This document shows positions 10,929-23,064 of a stretch of 64,000 nt of DNA, piece by piece. The stretch covers positions 41,602,001-41,666,000 of the forward strand of contig CM075943.1 of assembly GCA_038030265.1 (NCBI GenBank), in the 5' to 3' direction. The notes under the pieces were generated by a model, which had not been told where the DNA came from, made no database searches, and was given only the letters and a program-made list of their open reading frames with translations. The position numbers and the translations under genes were made by a program. This DNA comes from Corythucha ciliata. Taxonomy: Eukaryota; Arthropoda; Insecta; Hemiptera; Tingidae. The stretch's first letter is position 1. Every line of letters begins with the position of its first letter.

Positions 10929-12150
10929 TTGAGAGGAACGCAATACCCCAAGGTCAATTTTAATCGTCGCTTCCTGCCATCCGCGGCTACCATTCTTGCC
11001 CCTCTTCACGTTGCATTCTCTGGACTTCGCGGAAACCAACCGATCGCGTGGACTCCAGAGTTACAAACTTTTAACTCCTCCACATCTCGCCCAAGCAACC
11101 ATCCATCAGCTCACCTCGGTCTTTTTACAGAAGCTTCCCAAGTCGCCATTGGTGCATTACATGCTGTTTATTTGGCGATTCAACACTTTCGCCACATCTT
11201 CGAGGCCCAGCCGTTCACGATATTCACGGACCACAAACCACTGATTTATGCGTTCAATCAAAGACGAGACAAGTTGCCACCTATTACAGCTCAACCAGCT
11301 CTCATTCATCTCACAATTTTCGACCGGCATTCAGCATGTCAGCGGTTCAGCTAATATTGTCGCCGACGCTCTCTCACGAGTCGATTCAATTTCAACCAAC
11401 TATTCGCACCCCGTCGACCTCGCCCGTGCGCAACTTGAAGACGATGAACTTCGCGACCTCATGGCATCGCCTTCGTTTCTTCAGCTCAGTCGCGTCAACG
11501 CACCTGGCTCGGACGTCACCCTTATCTGCGACACATCGACTCAAATTCCTCATCCTTACGTACCTTTCCCCTTGCTCCGACAAATCTTTCATTCCCTCCA
11601 TGACCTAAACCACCCTGGCGTCAAAACTTCTACGAAGCTTGTCACCCACCGCTTCGTTTGGCCACACATCCGTCGCGACTGCCGTACGTGGACGCAGGCG
11701 TGCATCCCTTCCCAACGTACGAAAATAACTCGGCATGATCACTCTCCAACCGACCATTTTCAGCCCCTCGCATCCCGCTTCGATCACATTCACGTCGACC
11801 TCATCGGACCGTTACCACCTGCTCAACAAGTTCGTTACTGCCTCAGTTTCATCGATAGATTTGCGCGATGGCCAGAAGTATGTCCCTTCGAAGACATCTC
11901 TGCTCCCACCGTTGCACGCGCTCTCTGCTGCCCTACACGGATCACAACAGATCAAGGGCGACAGCTCGAATCCCAACAATTCAAGACTCTAGGATCTACA
12001 TTCAGCACCGGGCGCATCTGCTCCACACCTTATCATCCATGCTCCAACGACATGATTGAACGTTTTCATCGACAGCTGAAAACCTCCCCAACTTGTCATC
12101 CAAATTCAACGTGGCTCAAAGCATTGCCTATCATGCTCTTAGGATGTTAT
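10929..12150 (+). pseudogene. Ty3/Gypsy pol remnant: end of RT, RNase H, integrase
   Basis: The region encodes the end of reverse transcriptase (NFNRRFLPSA), the RNase H/connection segment (FTIFTDHKPLIYAF), then HVSGSANIVADALSRVDSIS in another frame, an integrase zinc region (HDLNHPG ... HRFVWPHIRRDCRTW) and the integrase core. The core aspartates are visible in HIHVDLIGPLPP and RITTDQGRQ, and the glutamate in NDMIERFHRQLK. The frame changes between 10929-11354 and 11248-12249. The zinc finger reads CRTWTQACIPSQ where a second cysteine is expected after IP. A segment of about ten residues before CPTRITTDQG is missing. It is truncated on both sides with no LTRs seen. It is an inactive copy. 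Confidence 0.9.
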
Positions 12151-12375
12151 ATCTTGCACCGTTCAGGACATATGATTTTTTGTGTGATTTCCGTTGAAAT
12201 TCTGATTTTTTGGCAGAAACTCGCGAATTCACAGCTGTCACTCCATTAAAATTTTGAAATTACCATACATTTTGAAAGCTAGGAAAATTATCTATCAGAA
12301 CGAACTTCAAGCTTTTTTTTTCAAAGCTCAAGGTTATTTTTGTAAAGGTTTTTTAAAAATGTCCCCCTCCTACCG

Positions 12376-13111
12376 AACTTGCTTTTTGAATCTGCAAATT
12401 ATCAAAAAAACTTGCGTATCAATTAAGCTTTCTAATGACCCCCAAACTTCTTGAAATAGTCGTCTGTAACGCCCTAAAACATAGCCCGGATCACCTAAAG
12501 TCGTGATTTTTTAAAGGAAAATGTGCCCCGAAAGCAAACGTTTAAAGTGAGGATTTATGATAAAACTGATAGTCGGCAAGATTGATTCTAGTTTCCGATT
12601 GGCACGATTCAAAGATACAATGAACATCGACTCGCGAAAACTAAGATATTCTTGCCGCCTAGTAGTCTTATTATTCAGTCTTACCATAAACATCGACTTC
12701 CAGGGATGAACGCGTATGACGTTGGGGGTTAGAACCACCGGAGAATCATGAAAATTGTGGCCCAGTCTCTATTTCGACCGTTTAGACCATCAGCTATCAA
12801 ATTTACTAGGTCCTGGTCTCATCAACTGTGCGTTGCCGGCCTATCAACTTCTGGCCGGCCTGGTGAGACCAGGACCAAATAGCTCTTTCTGCCTGAGTGT
12901 CTGAAGTCGAAACGGAGACTGGACTGTAACCTAAGGGCCATTTTCATGTTTTGATTTCTGGGTACAATCTCTTCTGAACATCATGATTTTAGGTGATCCG
13001 GGCTATGTTTTAGGGCGTTACGGGCGACTATATCTAGTTTGGGGTCATTAGAAAGCTTAATTGATACGCACGTTTTTTTTAATAATTTGCAGATTCGAAA
13101 AGCAAACGTTC
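12376..13111. mobile_element. ~735-bp nested palindrome (foldback or MITE)
   Basis: The outer arms 12376-12500 and 12985-13111 are inverted repeats (tagcccggatcacctaaa against tttaggtgatccgggcta). Nested inside, 12766-12928 is another inverted repeat (ggtcctggtctcatc against gtgagaccaggacc, and cagtctc...tcgac against gtcgaaacggagactgg). A piece of the inner hairpin recurs at 17957-18029. No coding capacity is evident. Confidence 0.85.
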
Positions 13112-16100
13112 ATTCGTCTGATCGCCGAAGAGTTTCTATACCTTTCAGTTTACTTCACTAACAGCGCCTTTCAGCTTGGGCGGGGGGGATGGGCAGCCTT
13201 GAGCATTGTACTTCTCAAATAGGTATTGAGTTTTCGCATGGCTGAAAGCAGGCTCACTCATCAGAAATTGAACCGAAATTTCCATCATAGGACCACACAA
13301 ATACTCTTGGAGGTGACCAACTATTTTATTTCGCGAGGTCAATCAAATTATGATGAAATTGTATCCTTTCCAGCTGGGTTGAGAGGCTGATTCCAGCTGG
13401 GTGGTGATATACAATTTAATTTCTCTGAATCCTGCAAATTCGCAAGCTATTGTCTTCGGATCATCTACCTGTTTGAAGATGGTATAAGAGCCTTCGGCGT
13501 GTGGGTCGGTTGCTGACGTGGTGTTCCCTTGGTCTCGTTCAGTCAAATTGTTGGGAATACTTGTGTTGACGATTGTCTTACTTGGGAGGACCAGGCTATG
13601 AAGATATGTAATAGCGTCTCCAAAGTGATGGTGGGGTGAGGAAGTTGAGGGAATCTTTGTCAGTTGTTGTGATTGTGAGGAAGTTGGTGCTCTTGTTTGC
13701 ATGGGGATTAGGTAAAGGGTGGGAAGCAAAGCTCAAAAAGGCGTTGAATATGTGTGTGCGATTCATATTCGATCTTCTATTGATGCTCACGTCACACACA
13801 CCATAATACAAAATATTAGAATGGCTTGCTTTCGATGCTCGTCGAAAGTTTACAGTAGAATCAAATATCATTCAATCTCGTGGGTTTATTCTGGTACCTT
13901 TATTACGAAAAAAACGACAACATTTAAGTATATGAAGTTACATCACGTAAGTCTCACAGAAGGTGTTCTGAGTGAGTAAACTTTTCATAGGCTTCCTCAA
14001 CTCTTTACCCCGCTTCCATGCCTCATCATGTTCCCCACTAAATACCCGTTGTATACCAGGCAACAAAGTCACTTTATGAAAGCATAACACTCTAATGACT
14101 TGTGAGGAGCTTGCAAAGGGGTTGCGAGAGCGTGAGGGTTGTATTATAACCAACTTTCTGTGAACTTCGTGACCTTAGATTAAAAGTGTGTTTGAAAGAG
14201 ATGAATTACGTTTGGTGGGAAGGAGTCTTTGAGGGGAAAAGAGATATTGGAAGTATTTTCGTTTCCATTCTCTTTTATTTTTTTTTATAACAAAAAAACA
14301 TGCTTTCACCTCATTCCAATTTTCTTTTTTCCCTCAGACGTTTAACAAAAGGGGGAAAAACACTATTAAAGACTCTATTTACAACTAGTTTAATCTTATT
14401 CTCCCCTTTGACGATGAAGAAAGAACCACCTGGGGGTTTTTGTATTAAGTCACGATTTTTTACCGGGTTCCATTATAATGCTTTGATTCGTTGTGAAATT
14501 ACTTTGGAGTAAATTTATGTATTTACTTATAAATACTTGCATATTGTGCACGTGGCCAGAGGAGGCCGCTTACAGCATACACACCCAATGACTCAGCATT
14601 CAGCAGTACACGTCTGTTCTATGGATTTTTGGCTAGAACTACTCTAATTTTATCAAAAATATATGTATAATTATTCTCATTAAGTTTGTCCAATTTTAAG
14701 CTTATAAGCAAGGAAGCCCGTATTCACAGTCGTCCCTCAAGATGAGCACATTATTTGCTTATTTCGGCCCAAACCGGATGACTCACTAATTAAAACGGAC
14801 CGATTTGAAGCCGTTGAAGTAAATACTCAGCTTGAGTGACGATTATAGTGATAGATTATAGACGACCCTTATAGTGTAAGCTAATGAAAAAAAAAAAAAT
14901 TTGATTCGAAATGAAAAGCGATAAAAAATCAAGGTCTATCTTCAAACGAAGGTTTTTTGCGTAACACAAGGAAGGGCTCCTTGAAATCTAATTGTAAGAA
15001 AAAAATATTTACTCTTGATCTCTATTATTTCTAGTTTGTTTCTCAGATAGATAAGAAGAATTATGATCTGATGATGTGTTGGAAGCAGGAGTTGGGGGTA
15101 GTTGAAAGAAGTCGTTGCTCGAGGTCGCGAGGTGCGTTAAAAAAAAAAAAAAAACTTCAGGGCCTCAAGGTAAATAACCCAGATTTTAAGCATTTAAAAA
15201 TAAATGAAAATTAATGCAGAAAGAGTAAGGCGAGGGCCATATTTTTTTATATCCTAAAAAAATAATTAAAAAACCCTTAATTAAACCTTTACCTATTTTT
15301 TAATTTATTCTTATGAGAATTACAGCGGAGCCAGCTGGGTCTTGGCGTTCTACGAACTCACCATAAAACTATAGTTAATAGACCGCCCTAATCCCTTTGC
15401 TCCTTTCATTAAAAAGAACGAAAACTTCGAAAGATATCATAAAGAGAAAAGGATGCACGCAATTTAGCCGACGAGAAAAAAAAAAAAAAAAAAATCGAAG
15501 TGAAAAAGAGGCAGCGCGGTAATAGTCAGGAAGAGGTGGAGAAGAAACCAATTTTTCAAATCAAATTGGGCAAGGGCTTAAGCCCATTTTCAAAGCTATT
15601 TATTTTCCCATAGATATAAACCAGAATGACACAGCGAGAAATAGAATTCTTCCAATTGACGGAGAACGATTTTTATTTTTCAACTAACTTTGTATTAAAT
15701 TAAAAGGATAACTACCAGTACATGATAGGTTTTTCCTCAGGGACTTATTGAGTAGTTGACAATATACCTTCTTCTATTATTACACGAGTTGAATTTCCAG
15801 CACATTGAGCCAGGAAACTTGTAATTTCACTCAAATTCGGAGCCGAACTTGTAAACTTACAAATATTAATCTCTTAAGGTTGTAATTATACGCACGGCCT
15901 TCAATCGCCCAAAATACTCGTAATAAATTGCAGACCCCCTTACCAACAACTATAACGTAAAACCGAGCCCTGTTTGTCAACTTTCGCGTATTTAGTACAT
16001 TTGTCAACACCTTTTCACGTATTTGTGATTTAGAAAGGAATCAAGGATCCAGAAAAGAATCTTATTTTTAACACCCGAGTGTAGCGATTTCGCGGAGACT

Positions 16101-16330
16101 TGGCTCCAACTTGAGCGATGAAGAGACTAGGAAACTGTTCGGAATCACTGGATCACCAACCGTTCGGTTGTGGTCAGTTGCAAAGTAACCAGATTGGGCT
16201 ATTTATGGAAAATGTGAGAAAATGCGCTAAACCACGATTTGGGCTATTTGAATAAACATTTATGGAACGCGAATGTTGGGTTACTCATCAAAAACAGAAA
16301 TCAAATATGTATAATATGATATACATTATG
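13112..16330. other. Intronic DNA; possible but unrecognised coding fragments
   Basis: A minus frame at 13343-13729 (128 codons, serine/threonine-rich start, ending ...SQPSWKGYNFIII) and one at 13145-13342 are adjacent and could be one broken protein, but no family is recognised. The rest is AT-rich with several poly-A runs (14887, 15139, 15477). Confidence 0.3.
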
Positions 16331-16404
16331 AGAAATCATTATAATTATGTATATTATAAGACTTCACACTGGTGAAAATTTCAGAGTTATTTTAGTGGAG
16401 AACA

Positions 16405-16630
16405 TGTGGGGGGTTCACTCTAACCGTGGAGCCAGAGGGGAGGACCATGCTCTATTTCAACTGCGGAAAGCCAGTCAAGAAGCAAGATATAGCCGTAATT
16501 ATCGGCCCCTGGCGTCAGATTGGCAGATTTTGGCAGAGATGGGAATATTTTTTGGTGGGGGGAGTAGGGGCATCATTAGTTTGGCAGACAACTTCCTGGT
16601 GGGCTGTGTAGCGTTGGGTTTTCTTAGTTA
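16405..16630 (+). pseudogene. Possible retroelement gag zinc-knuckle fragment
   Basis: A plus frame contains MLYFNCGKPVKKQDIAV, which recalls the start of a CCHC zinc knuckle (FNCGKxGHxxxxC), but the histidine and later cysteines are missing. This is weak evidence; it may be chance. Confidence 0.2.
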
Positions 16631-17020
16631 GATGGGGTCACTACTTTTTCCCCCGGTAAGTGTTTTTTGTAGGTCTTCTCTCACCTGTGGGTTGCGGTAC
16701 AGGATTGGGGTAAAGAAAATTGAAACGTTTCGTGGTGAAGTTGTATTTGTTTAACCAGATTGAACGAAAGGTAATTAGAACTGTACAATATTTACAAGTG
16801 GGGAACCCCCTCTCCACGATGAACCCCGCGGCAACACGCCCGCGCGAGAAGTCGAGCACCGAGGTACAAGGACCCGAAACCGAACAATGACACGTCGTGC
16901 AAGAAAGGAAAATTCGCTCACCAGATTTGGGTATTCCGATAAGTGACAGCGTTGTGGTTGAACGAGGAATTGCTCTCAAGACGGATCCGTAATTGGCGTA
17001 CTCGGTGAAGTAATCAGACG

Positions 17021-17164
17021 GGAAGCCGACATCGGGGCTAAAGAGGTTATATTTAGATGAACTGTTATCTACCCAGCCCTCCCATGCAATCTATGCAAAT
17101 CGTGATAAGGTAACCCTTGTGTAACCTATACCTACATAAAAAAAGTTAGCCCCGATGTCCGGAA
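17021..17164. mobile_element. Short hairpin MITE with GACATCGGGGCTAA arms
   Basis: Arms 17021-17042 (gccgacatcggggctaa) and 17145-17164 (ttagccccgatgtccgg) are inverted around about 100 bp. Confidence 0.65.
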
Positions 17165-17264
17165 CTCAATCAGACTTGGGGTATCTTATCACTTTCAGTA
17201 GGCGGTTGGTTGAGCCGGGGTCTGGCGACAACAATGAGAAGCTAACGACGGGAGGAACTGAGAT

Positions 17265-17437
17265 GGCTTTCTCAACGAAAGAAATTCACTGATGAAGACA
17301 ACTGGGACGACGATTGAGAAAGTGAGACGGCTTTCTCAACGAAAGAAGTTCACTGATGAAGACGACGGTTGAGGAAGTGAGAGGGCTTTCTCAACGAAAG
17401 AAGTTCACTGATGAAGACAACTGGGACGCGACTGTTC
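17265..17437 (+). repeat. Tandem repeat, three units of 55-64 bp
   Basis: Units start ggctttctcaacgaaagaa at 17265, 17329 and 17384. The middle unit lacks nine bases (aactgggac). A GC-rich stretch with microsatellite-like cactcactcactcactc follows. Confidence 0.9.
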
Positions 17438-18050
17438 TTGAGACGGCAAGAACGACTTGTGCTAATACTCGAACTCACTCTGCGGGTTAGGAATCTTACA
17501 CTGGCTCACTGCTCTGATCTTTCTCACCCTGGTCACAGGTTACTCACTCACTCACTCACTCTGCTTTTCACACTGATCCTGATATCCGAGCCTTCCCGCT
17601 GTTCGAGACCGACTATCGAAACTTCTCGCCTTTGCCAGGGAATCCTCTCTCTCCCCTCCACGGCACGACCGCGCCGGCGCGGCCCAAGACTCCGCCCCCA
17701 AAGGCAAGACCCCCCCGACCGAGCGCCCCACCGCAAAGTCCACCCGGGCGAACGAAGCTCCCTCCACATTCTGTACCTCCAACTCCCCCTCTTTCCCCTT
17801 TCGTTCAATTTTGTACATATTATAGAGCGGGGTGGCTACCACGCTACAGCTGAGTTCGCTGTAATAAGCCCATATATGGGGGAGAGCATGCTCTGGTTGG
17901 AACCAATTTCACGGCGAGGGGCGGTACATCGGCTCCGTACTCGGCTCAATTAACAGGCTGATGAGACCAGGACCAAGTAGCTTAGGTAGCTCAAGGTCTG
18001 AGGTCGAAACGGATATTGGACCTCAGTAAGTTTCAGTTTTTCTTTTATAA
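17438..18050. other. GC-rich block of unknown origin
   Basis: 17640-17760 is much richer in G and C than its surroundings (gccggcgcggcccaag and similar). The 180-codon frame over it has proline/arginine-rich low-complexity composition and no domain. The end, 17957-18029, matches the inner hairpin of 12766-12928. It could be an LTR or untranslated part of an unrecognised retroelement. Confidence 0.3.
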
Positions 18051-18150
18051 TTAACCCTGAAATGGAAACGTCCCCTCAATATCTCCTTATTGGAAATGTT
18101 GGGAGTCCTTTTGACTCCCGCTTAAAATCAGCTATTTCTTCTCATCCTTC
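18050..18150 (+). repeat. Dispersed repeat, inverted copy at 21770-21890
   Basis: The sequence gaaatggaaacgtcccctc ... gttgggagtccttttgactccc ... cagctatttcttctcat matches, in reverse complement, 21770-21890 (gatgagaatgaaacagctgc ... gggagtcaaaattactcccaac ... gtggacgtttccatttc). Confidence 0.65.
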
Positions 18151-18570
18151 CACTGGTTTTCAAAGTCTGTAGCGAATTCATGAGATCTACAAGATAGGGA
18201 GCCGCTTTTGTAGTTAAATAATTCTACAAGATTTTATTTAAGAAATCCTGAGGGGTCATTAATGATATAAATGTAAAAGTAAATGAGACCAAAGTCAGCT
18301 TTCTCACGTCTGGCCTCCTTCGATAAGCCGCTGGAACACGCAAAATACTGCCCATATTCTCCAACCTAGCCAAACTCTACAATCCACTGAAACTAGCCCC
18401 CCTCCACCGCTCATTATGGTCACAAACGGAGGCACCTGCTATGTGCATTGCAGGAAACCGTCAATTATTGTGGATAGCCCACCATCCCAGAAACCGATGA
18501 GATAGCGCATTTTTATTTTTGAGGAGCCAACTTCATGCCAGCCCTCCCAATTTCGAATATGACAATTTCT

Positions 18571-18717
18571 CTAAAGGCCTCGCCACACCAAACGCGAACT
18601 GCCGCGCGGACTGGTCCGCTCGCTAAAAAACCATGACGACGTGAGTGAGGTATACCCCGTTACCATCTAGTTTTTCCGCGAGCGGACCAGTTCGCGTTCG
18701 GTGTGGCGAGGCCTTAA
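18571..18717. mobile_element. TTAA-type hairpin MITE with AGGCCTCGCCACAC arms
   Basis: Arms 18575-18620 and 18670-18713 pair (aggcctcgccacaccaaacg against cgttcggtgtggcgaggcct). The flanks are CTAA (18571-18574) and TTAA (18714-18717), consistent with a TTAA target duplication. A shorter relative lies at 60116-60195. Confidence 0.8.
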
Positions 18718-18719
18718 GC

Positions 18720-19630
18720 CAACGAAAGACACCGGTGAGCCACCACCAAGATCATGTGGGGCATGGGCACCATCTCGGGAAACCACGGGGGAAAAAATAT
18801 CAGATCTCAGAAGGGGGTTAGAAAATAAACGGTTTTTTGAAGAACCAAATCTGCAATATTGTGTTTTGGAAATATAATCTGCCTTTGATTGCACGAAGAA
18901 CAAAGCCCACGAAATTGGTTTCTTGATGGTCGAAAGCCCCACAAAATTTATTTATGATCCGAACCCACAGCGCAAAGTGAACTTTTTCAAGAGTTAAAGA
19001 TACGAAATTAGTTTTTTCAACTAGTAAAGCCAGTGAAATTGTTAGTTTATATTGACAATTTCCCACGAATTCGAGAGCCAAACCCACGAATGGCTCTCGT
19101 ATCTTCTGTAGGCACTAAAAATGGGCTTAATTGCCTCATTTTTTGGTATAACAATGGATTTGTCTTAAAAAATTGCGAAGGACAGGAGTAAAATTAGCAT
19201 GAAGTATTAAACAAAGCTATTTCATCCAGTTTTAGAGGAATTTGCCAGGCGCTGGGAGCAACATCGCTATTGTAGTCTAGCTTTGAACGGCTGTCAAAAA
19301 CTGACATTTTTGAAAATATTTTGATATTTTCCCAGTTTAATCCAAGAATCTTGCACTATCCTTAGACAAAATGTCCGTAATGACACAGAAAAAAGGCACT
19401 TTTCAGTGGTGTCATTGGATTTAACCTAGGACGCTTATTTCCCAAGTTAAAGCTGTTTTCGTTGCGAAAACCCGTGTTGTGCCGAAAAACATTAAAACGT
19501 CGATTATCTCGACTAGAAATGGAAATCGGACCCTAGATCATAGGACATTTTCTGTTGCATTTTGGGTGTACAATCACCCCCCTCATTTTGTTCATGCAAG
19601 TACCAGTCACCCTGCATAATATGCCACCTT
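18720..19630. other. Intronic DNA, no gene seen
   Basis: Segments such as cacgaaattggtttcttgat and ccacgaaattgttagttta near 18900-19090 hint at a degenerate short-period repeat related to the array at 53380-54560. Nothing else is recognised. Confidence 0.3.
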
Positions 19631-19639
19631 TAATGGCTA

Positions 19640-20345
19640 AAATGAAGAAAACGGCGCTTATTTGCTGCTTCCTTTGGTACCTATTATACAAACCCTAGGT
19701 TTTGCAATTTTGAAGGCGCAAAAAGGCAAAAAAGGTGAAAACATGCTAATTCAAGGCTATAAAAGTGACGACGAAAAAATAAAAAAAATAAAAAATGGGA
19801 AAAACGCTAAATCCACAGCACTTGGGCATCAATTGGGAGACTTACTAATTAAATAACTGCTAAAATTGAGAAAAATCGCTAATTTATAAATGAAATTGGG
19901 TAAAACGCCAATTCAGGGAGAAAGCCTAGAAAGAACGTTAAACGAAAAAAACAAGACAACAAAACGCTAATTCACTGCTAAAATTCAGTAAAACGCCAAT
20001 TCGCAGCTAAAATTCCGGAAAATACAAATGCTTGGATTTCTGAAGGCACCTTCGGGTCTAAAACTGCGAAAAATCACTAATCCATAGATAGCTAAAAGAG
20101 GAAAAAATGGGTAATAGTCTGATAATGCGGGGCAAGAATAGTTTATACGTTGCTAATATCTGGCCAATATAGAGAAAAATCACTAATTAGCGTGATTGAA
20201 ATTAAGATACACTAATGTTCAGCTCATATAGTGAGAAAAAGTGCTAATTGGTGCTGAAAAGGTAAAAAATTGCTAATGTGAAGCAAAAATTAAGCTAAAA
20301 TTCGTGACGAAAATTGAGAAAAATCGAAAATTATGAGGGTTGGCA
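19640..20345. repeat. Degenerate short-period array, opposite orientation to 1630-5235
   Basis: Units such as cgctaattcactgctaaaat followed by aaaaacgccaattcgcagct are the reverse complement of the unit at 1630-5235. Confidence 0.8.
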
Positions 20346-20540
20346 TGAAGTTGGCCCCTGAAAAAGTCAAATTCGTTTTCTCATCGTTTTTCTGGGTTGG
20401 TGCACTACCTAAATTTGAAGTGCCATGTTTATGTTGTCATGCACTCCGGTTGCGCCCGTTTGTGACCAACAAGAGCGGAGGGAGGGCTGTAGTTTCAGTG
20501 AGGTAGATCTTGGCTAAGTTGGAAAGTATAGCAAAGTATA

Positions 20541-20960
20541 CTCACCATTTTTTACTTGTTTTGAGCTCCGAGAAAAAATTGCTCCCTAGGTGGGCTTCGA
20601 ACCCACGACCTCCTAGTTTCGCGCCAGGTGCTCTTACCATCTGAGCTATCCCGGGAGTCCTCGCAAAGAGCGAATCCACCCAGGAGAAACCCCCACTCGG
20701 AACTTAAATTGCACTTATCGGGTCAGTACATGTGTTACGTCACTTTTTCATTATTATGTCCGTCAATTAGTGATTTTTATCAATTAGAAACTTTTTCTCG
20801 GAGCTCAAAACAAGTAAAAAATGGTGAGTATTTAATTCGAAGATTAACTTCTTTGTTTTCAGCCTCCCCAATCCCTCAATTTCACCGTTGTAACTAGGGT
20901 AGTGAGGTGAGGAGGGGAGTAATTCTATAATTGTCCTTAGAGAGGGTCTTCTGAATTGAA
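20541..20960. repeat. Partial copy of the tRNA-like foldback family
   Basis: It contains the tttgagctccgag spacer, the tRNA-like segment, the outer motif with cctccccaatccctcaattt, and aggaggggagta. Only part of the palindrome is present. Confidence 0.8.
20583..20656 (-). ncRNA. tRNA-like sequence, copy 3
   Basis: 74-nt relative of 684-757 with D-arm AGCTCAGATGGTAAGAGC and T-arm GTGGG-TTCGAAG-CCCAC. Its loop, CGCGAAA, again has G at position 33. The acceptor stem has drifted (TCCCGGG against CTAGGGA). Confidence 0.55.
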
Positions 20961-20987
20961 TTAGTTATCATTAATGGATTTATTTAA

Positions 20988-21363
20988 GGGGGAGTTGTAC
21001 ATCGTGTTTCCTTGACCCCCCTCCAATCTTCTCGCCTACTCCACGTTACGTAAATTATCGCCGTATTTCTGCACCAATCCTGGATTTCAGCGTCTCATTT
21101 AAATCTCCAGGAAATTCCGCACGCACGTACGATCTTGCTTTCCTAAATAAGTCGCCGAAAGAACGAGAATTTATGTGGGTTTTACAGTTATTTCAGGGGT
21201 GAAATGTGAAAAAATAAGATCGTACGCACGTGCGGAATTTCCTGGAGATTTAAATGAGACCTTCAAATCCAGGATTGGTATGCCAAAATACGGCGATAAT
21301 TTACTTATCGAGTACGCGTGATATGATTGGAGGGGAGTCGAGGAACACATGCACAACTCCCCC
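20988..21363. mobile_element. 376-bp near-perfect palindrome (foldback MITE)
   Basis: Arms run from gggggagttgtacat at 20988 to atgcacaactccccc at 21363. The inner arms 21046-21136 and 21212-21305 pair well (cctggagatttaaatgaga on both strands). TTAA precedes the left end at 20984-20987; no TTAA is seen on the right. Confidence 0.85.
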
Positions 21364-21577
21364 AGAATTTCCCATATAAAATCTGCGGAAATTAGTATTT
21401 AATTCCAAAAATGGGTTCTTAAATCTAAGGCCCGATGTCATCAACTTCTTAAACCACGATCAACAACTACGATTACGAATCATGAATGTAAACACTTATA
21501 TCAGAATTCTTGTGGGTCGTTGGCAACTTATCACGATCAACATTAATCGAGATGAATTTTGTTGGTGAAAATGGGCC

Positions 21578-21714
21578 TTAAGCTGCGTTTACATATGAGA
21601 GTTTTTAGCTCTCGAGAGCACTCTCAAGAGCTTAACTCGCCAGTCTAAACGGGCCAGAGAGTTCTCCCCCCCTGCCGCCTGCCACTCTCAATGAGTTGAA
21701 CTCTCACGTGTAAT
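21578..21714. mobile_element. TTAA-type hairpin MITE, right end degraded
   Basis: TTAA then gctgcgtttacatatgagag at the left is answered by aactctcacgtgtaa near the right end. Inside are gctctcgagagcactctcaagagc stems. The right TTAA is not intact. Confidence 0.5.
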
Positions 21715-21769
21715 TGCTCTATTAGATTCCGTGAATTAGGAATTTACATTCAAAAATCAGTGGAAAGAT

Positions 21770-23060
21770 GAGAATGAAACAGCTGCTAATTTTAAATGGG
21801 AGTCAAAATTACTCCCAACGTTTCAAACAACGAGACATGATGACGAGATATGACAACAAGGGAAGTGGACGTTTCCATTTCTGTGTTAAGTGAAGTTACA
21901 AGTTTTTCAGGGCCCTTTTTTTTAGTGGCTGCTAGACCGCGGTTCACTGGGGGCCCCGAGAGCGCCCAAGACTTGGTGAATAGCCGAAAAATTACATAAT
22001 TCTGAGCTAAATATCAGTCATTTCATCAGCGTCGGGGATAAATAATAATTTTTCGTGTGCTCGGATAGTTCTTACACAACTTTAGGGATTCATTACCGCG
22101 TTATTTTTTTATTCGTTTCACTATTTGAGTACTGGAGAACTCTTAGGTACTAGGGGGGCCCAAGTCGAGGGTCCTGCTTTTAAAGTGGAAAAATCTGGTC
22201 ACTGTATCTATTATGCAGCACAGTACAAACCAGCAAATTTCTCTTTCGTGGTCGAATTGGCATTAAATTGCCACATAAATACCTTTCCCTTGTATTCTGT
22301 CCGAATTTAAATGCAATAAAATCTCTCCGACCGCCAGCTGCCGTAGCGGATGTATTCTTCCCTCATGCGATGAAATCAACCCCAATGTTACGCTCATTTA
22401 AATTTAAACAAGGGAATTATTCCATGAATAGCAATAAATTTCCAGCAAAACAATCGGCAGCAATTTCTTCCTTTCCAGTGTTCGCATTCTTCCCTCGCAG
22501 TCCCACAGTTAAACCAAACGCTCACGCAATGCAGTCAATAAATCACTCACCATTTAAAACGTGCACGTTGATTGATCTCGATTGGGCGTTTGAAGGGTTA
22601 CATTGATACCGCCCGGAATCGTCCGGTTTGGCTTGTTGAATTAATAGGAAACTAGTCGTCGTCTCGCCTTTTTCAGTAATGACGCTCACGCCTCCTCGTG
22701 GGGAATCGTAGCTTATTATCTGTGAACCATGGAGAGAACGAAAAAATGATCGTTTTAATTAATTTTCAGAGATTATAATTAAGAATGGGAGGGGACAGTT
22801 AAAGGTATAATAATGACTATTAACGAGTGAAAAAAGGGGTAAGAGATAAAAGGAAGGGAATCCGCTCGGGATTATAAAATGATAACTGATGTATGACACG
22901 GAAACAGAAAATTAATGTAAGCCCTTGGGAGCGTAGCTGGAAGAGAGGGCCGAGCTGTTGCGAAATAGTGTGAGCCCAATGGTAACTTCTCTTTAGGATA
23001 AAGAAGGGTTTTGTATAAGCTTGGGACATAGGGGGAGGAGAGCTTTGGATTATTCACAAC
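21770..23060. other. Intronic DNA, dispersed repeat at start, no gene seen
   Basis: 21770-21890 is the inverted partner of 18050-18150. The plus frames at 22125-22310 and 22268-22606 show no domain. Confidence 0.35.
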
Positions 23061-23064
23061 GCCC

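Noticed and set aside
13145..13729. Adjacent minus frames as a host gene
   Set aside because: No recognisable family, no clear splice sites, and they border a foldback element; kept only as an unassigned remark.
16641..16979. 112-codon minus frame with several cysteines
   Set aside because: No domain spacing fits a zinc finger or Ig fold; no splice context.
17411..17953. 180-codon plus-strand frame in a GC-rich block
   Set aside because: Low-complexity Pro/Arg composition, overlapping long frames on both strands, no domain; typical of GC-rich noncoding DNA.
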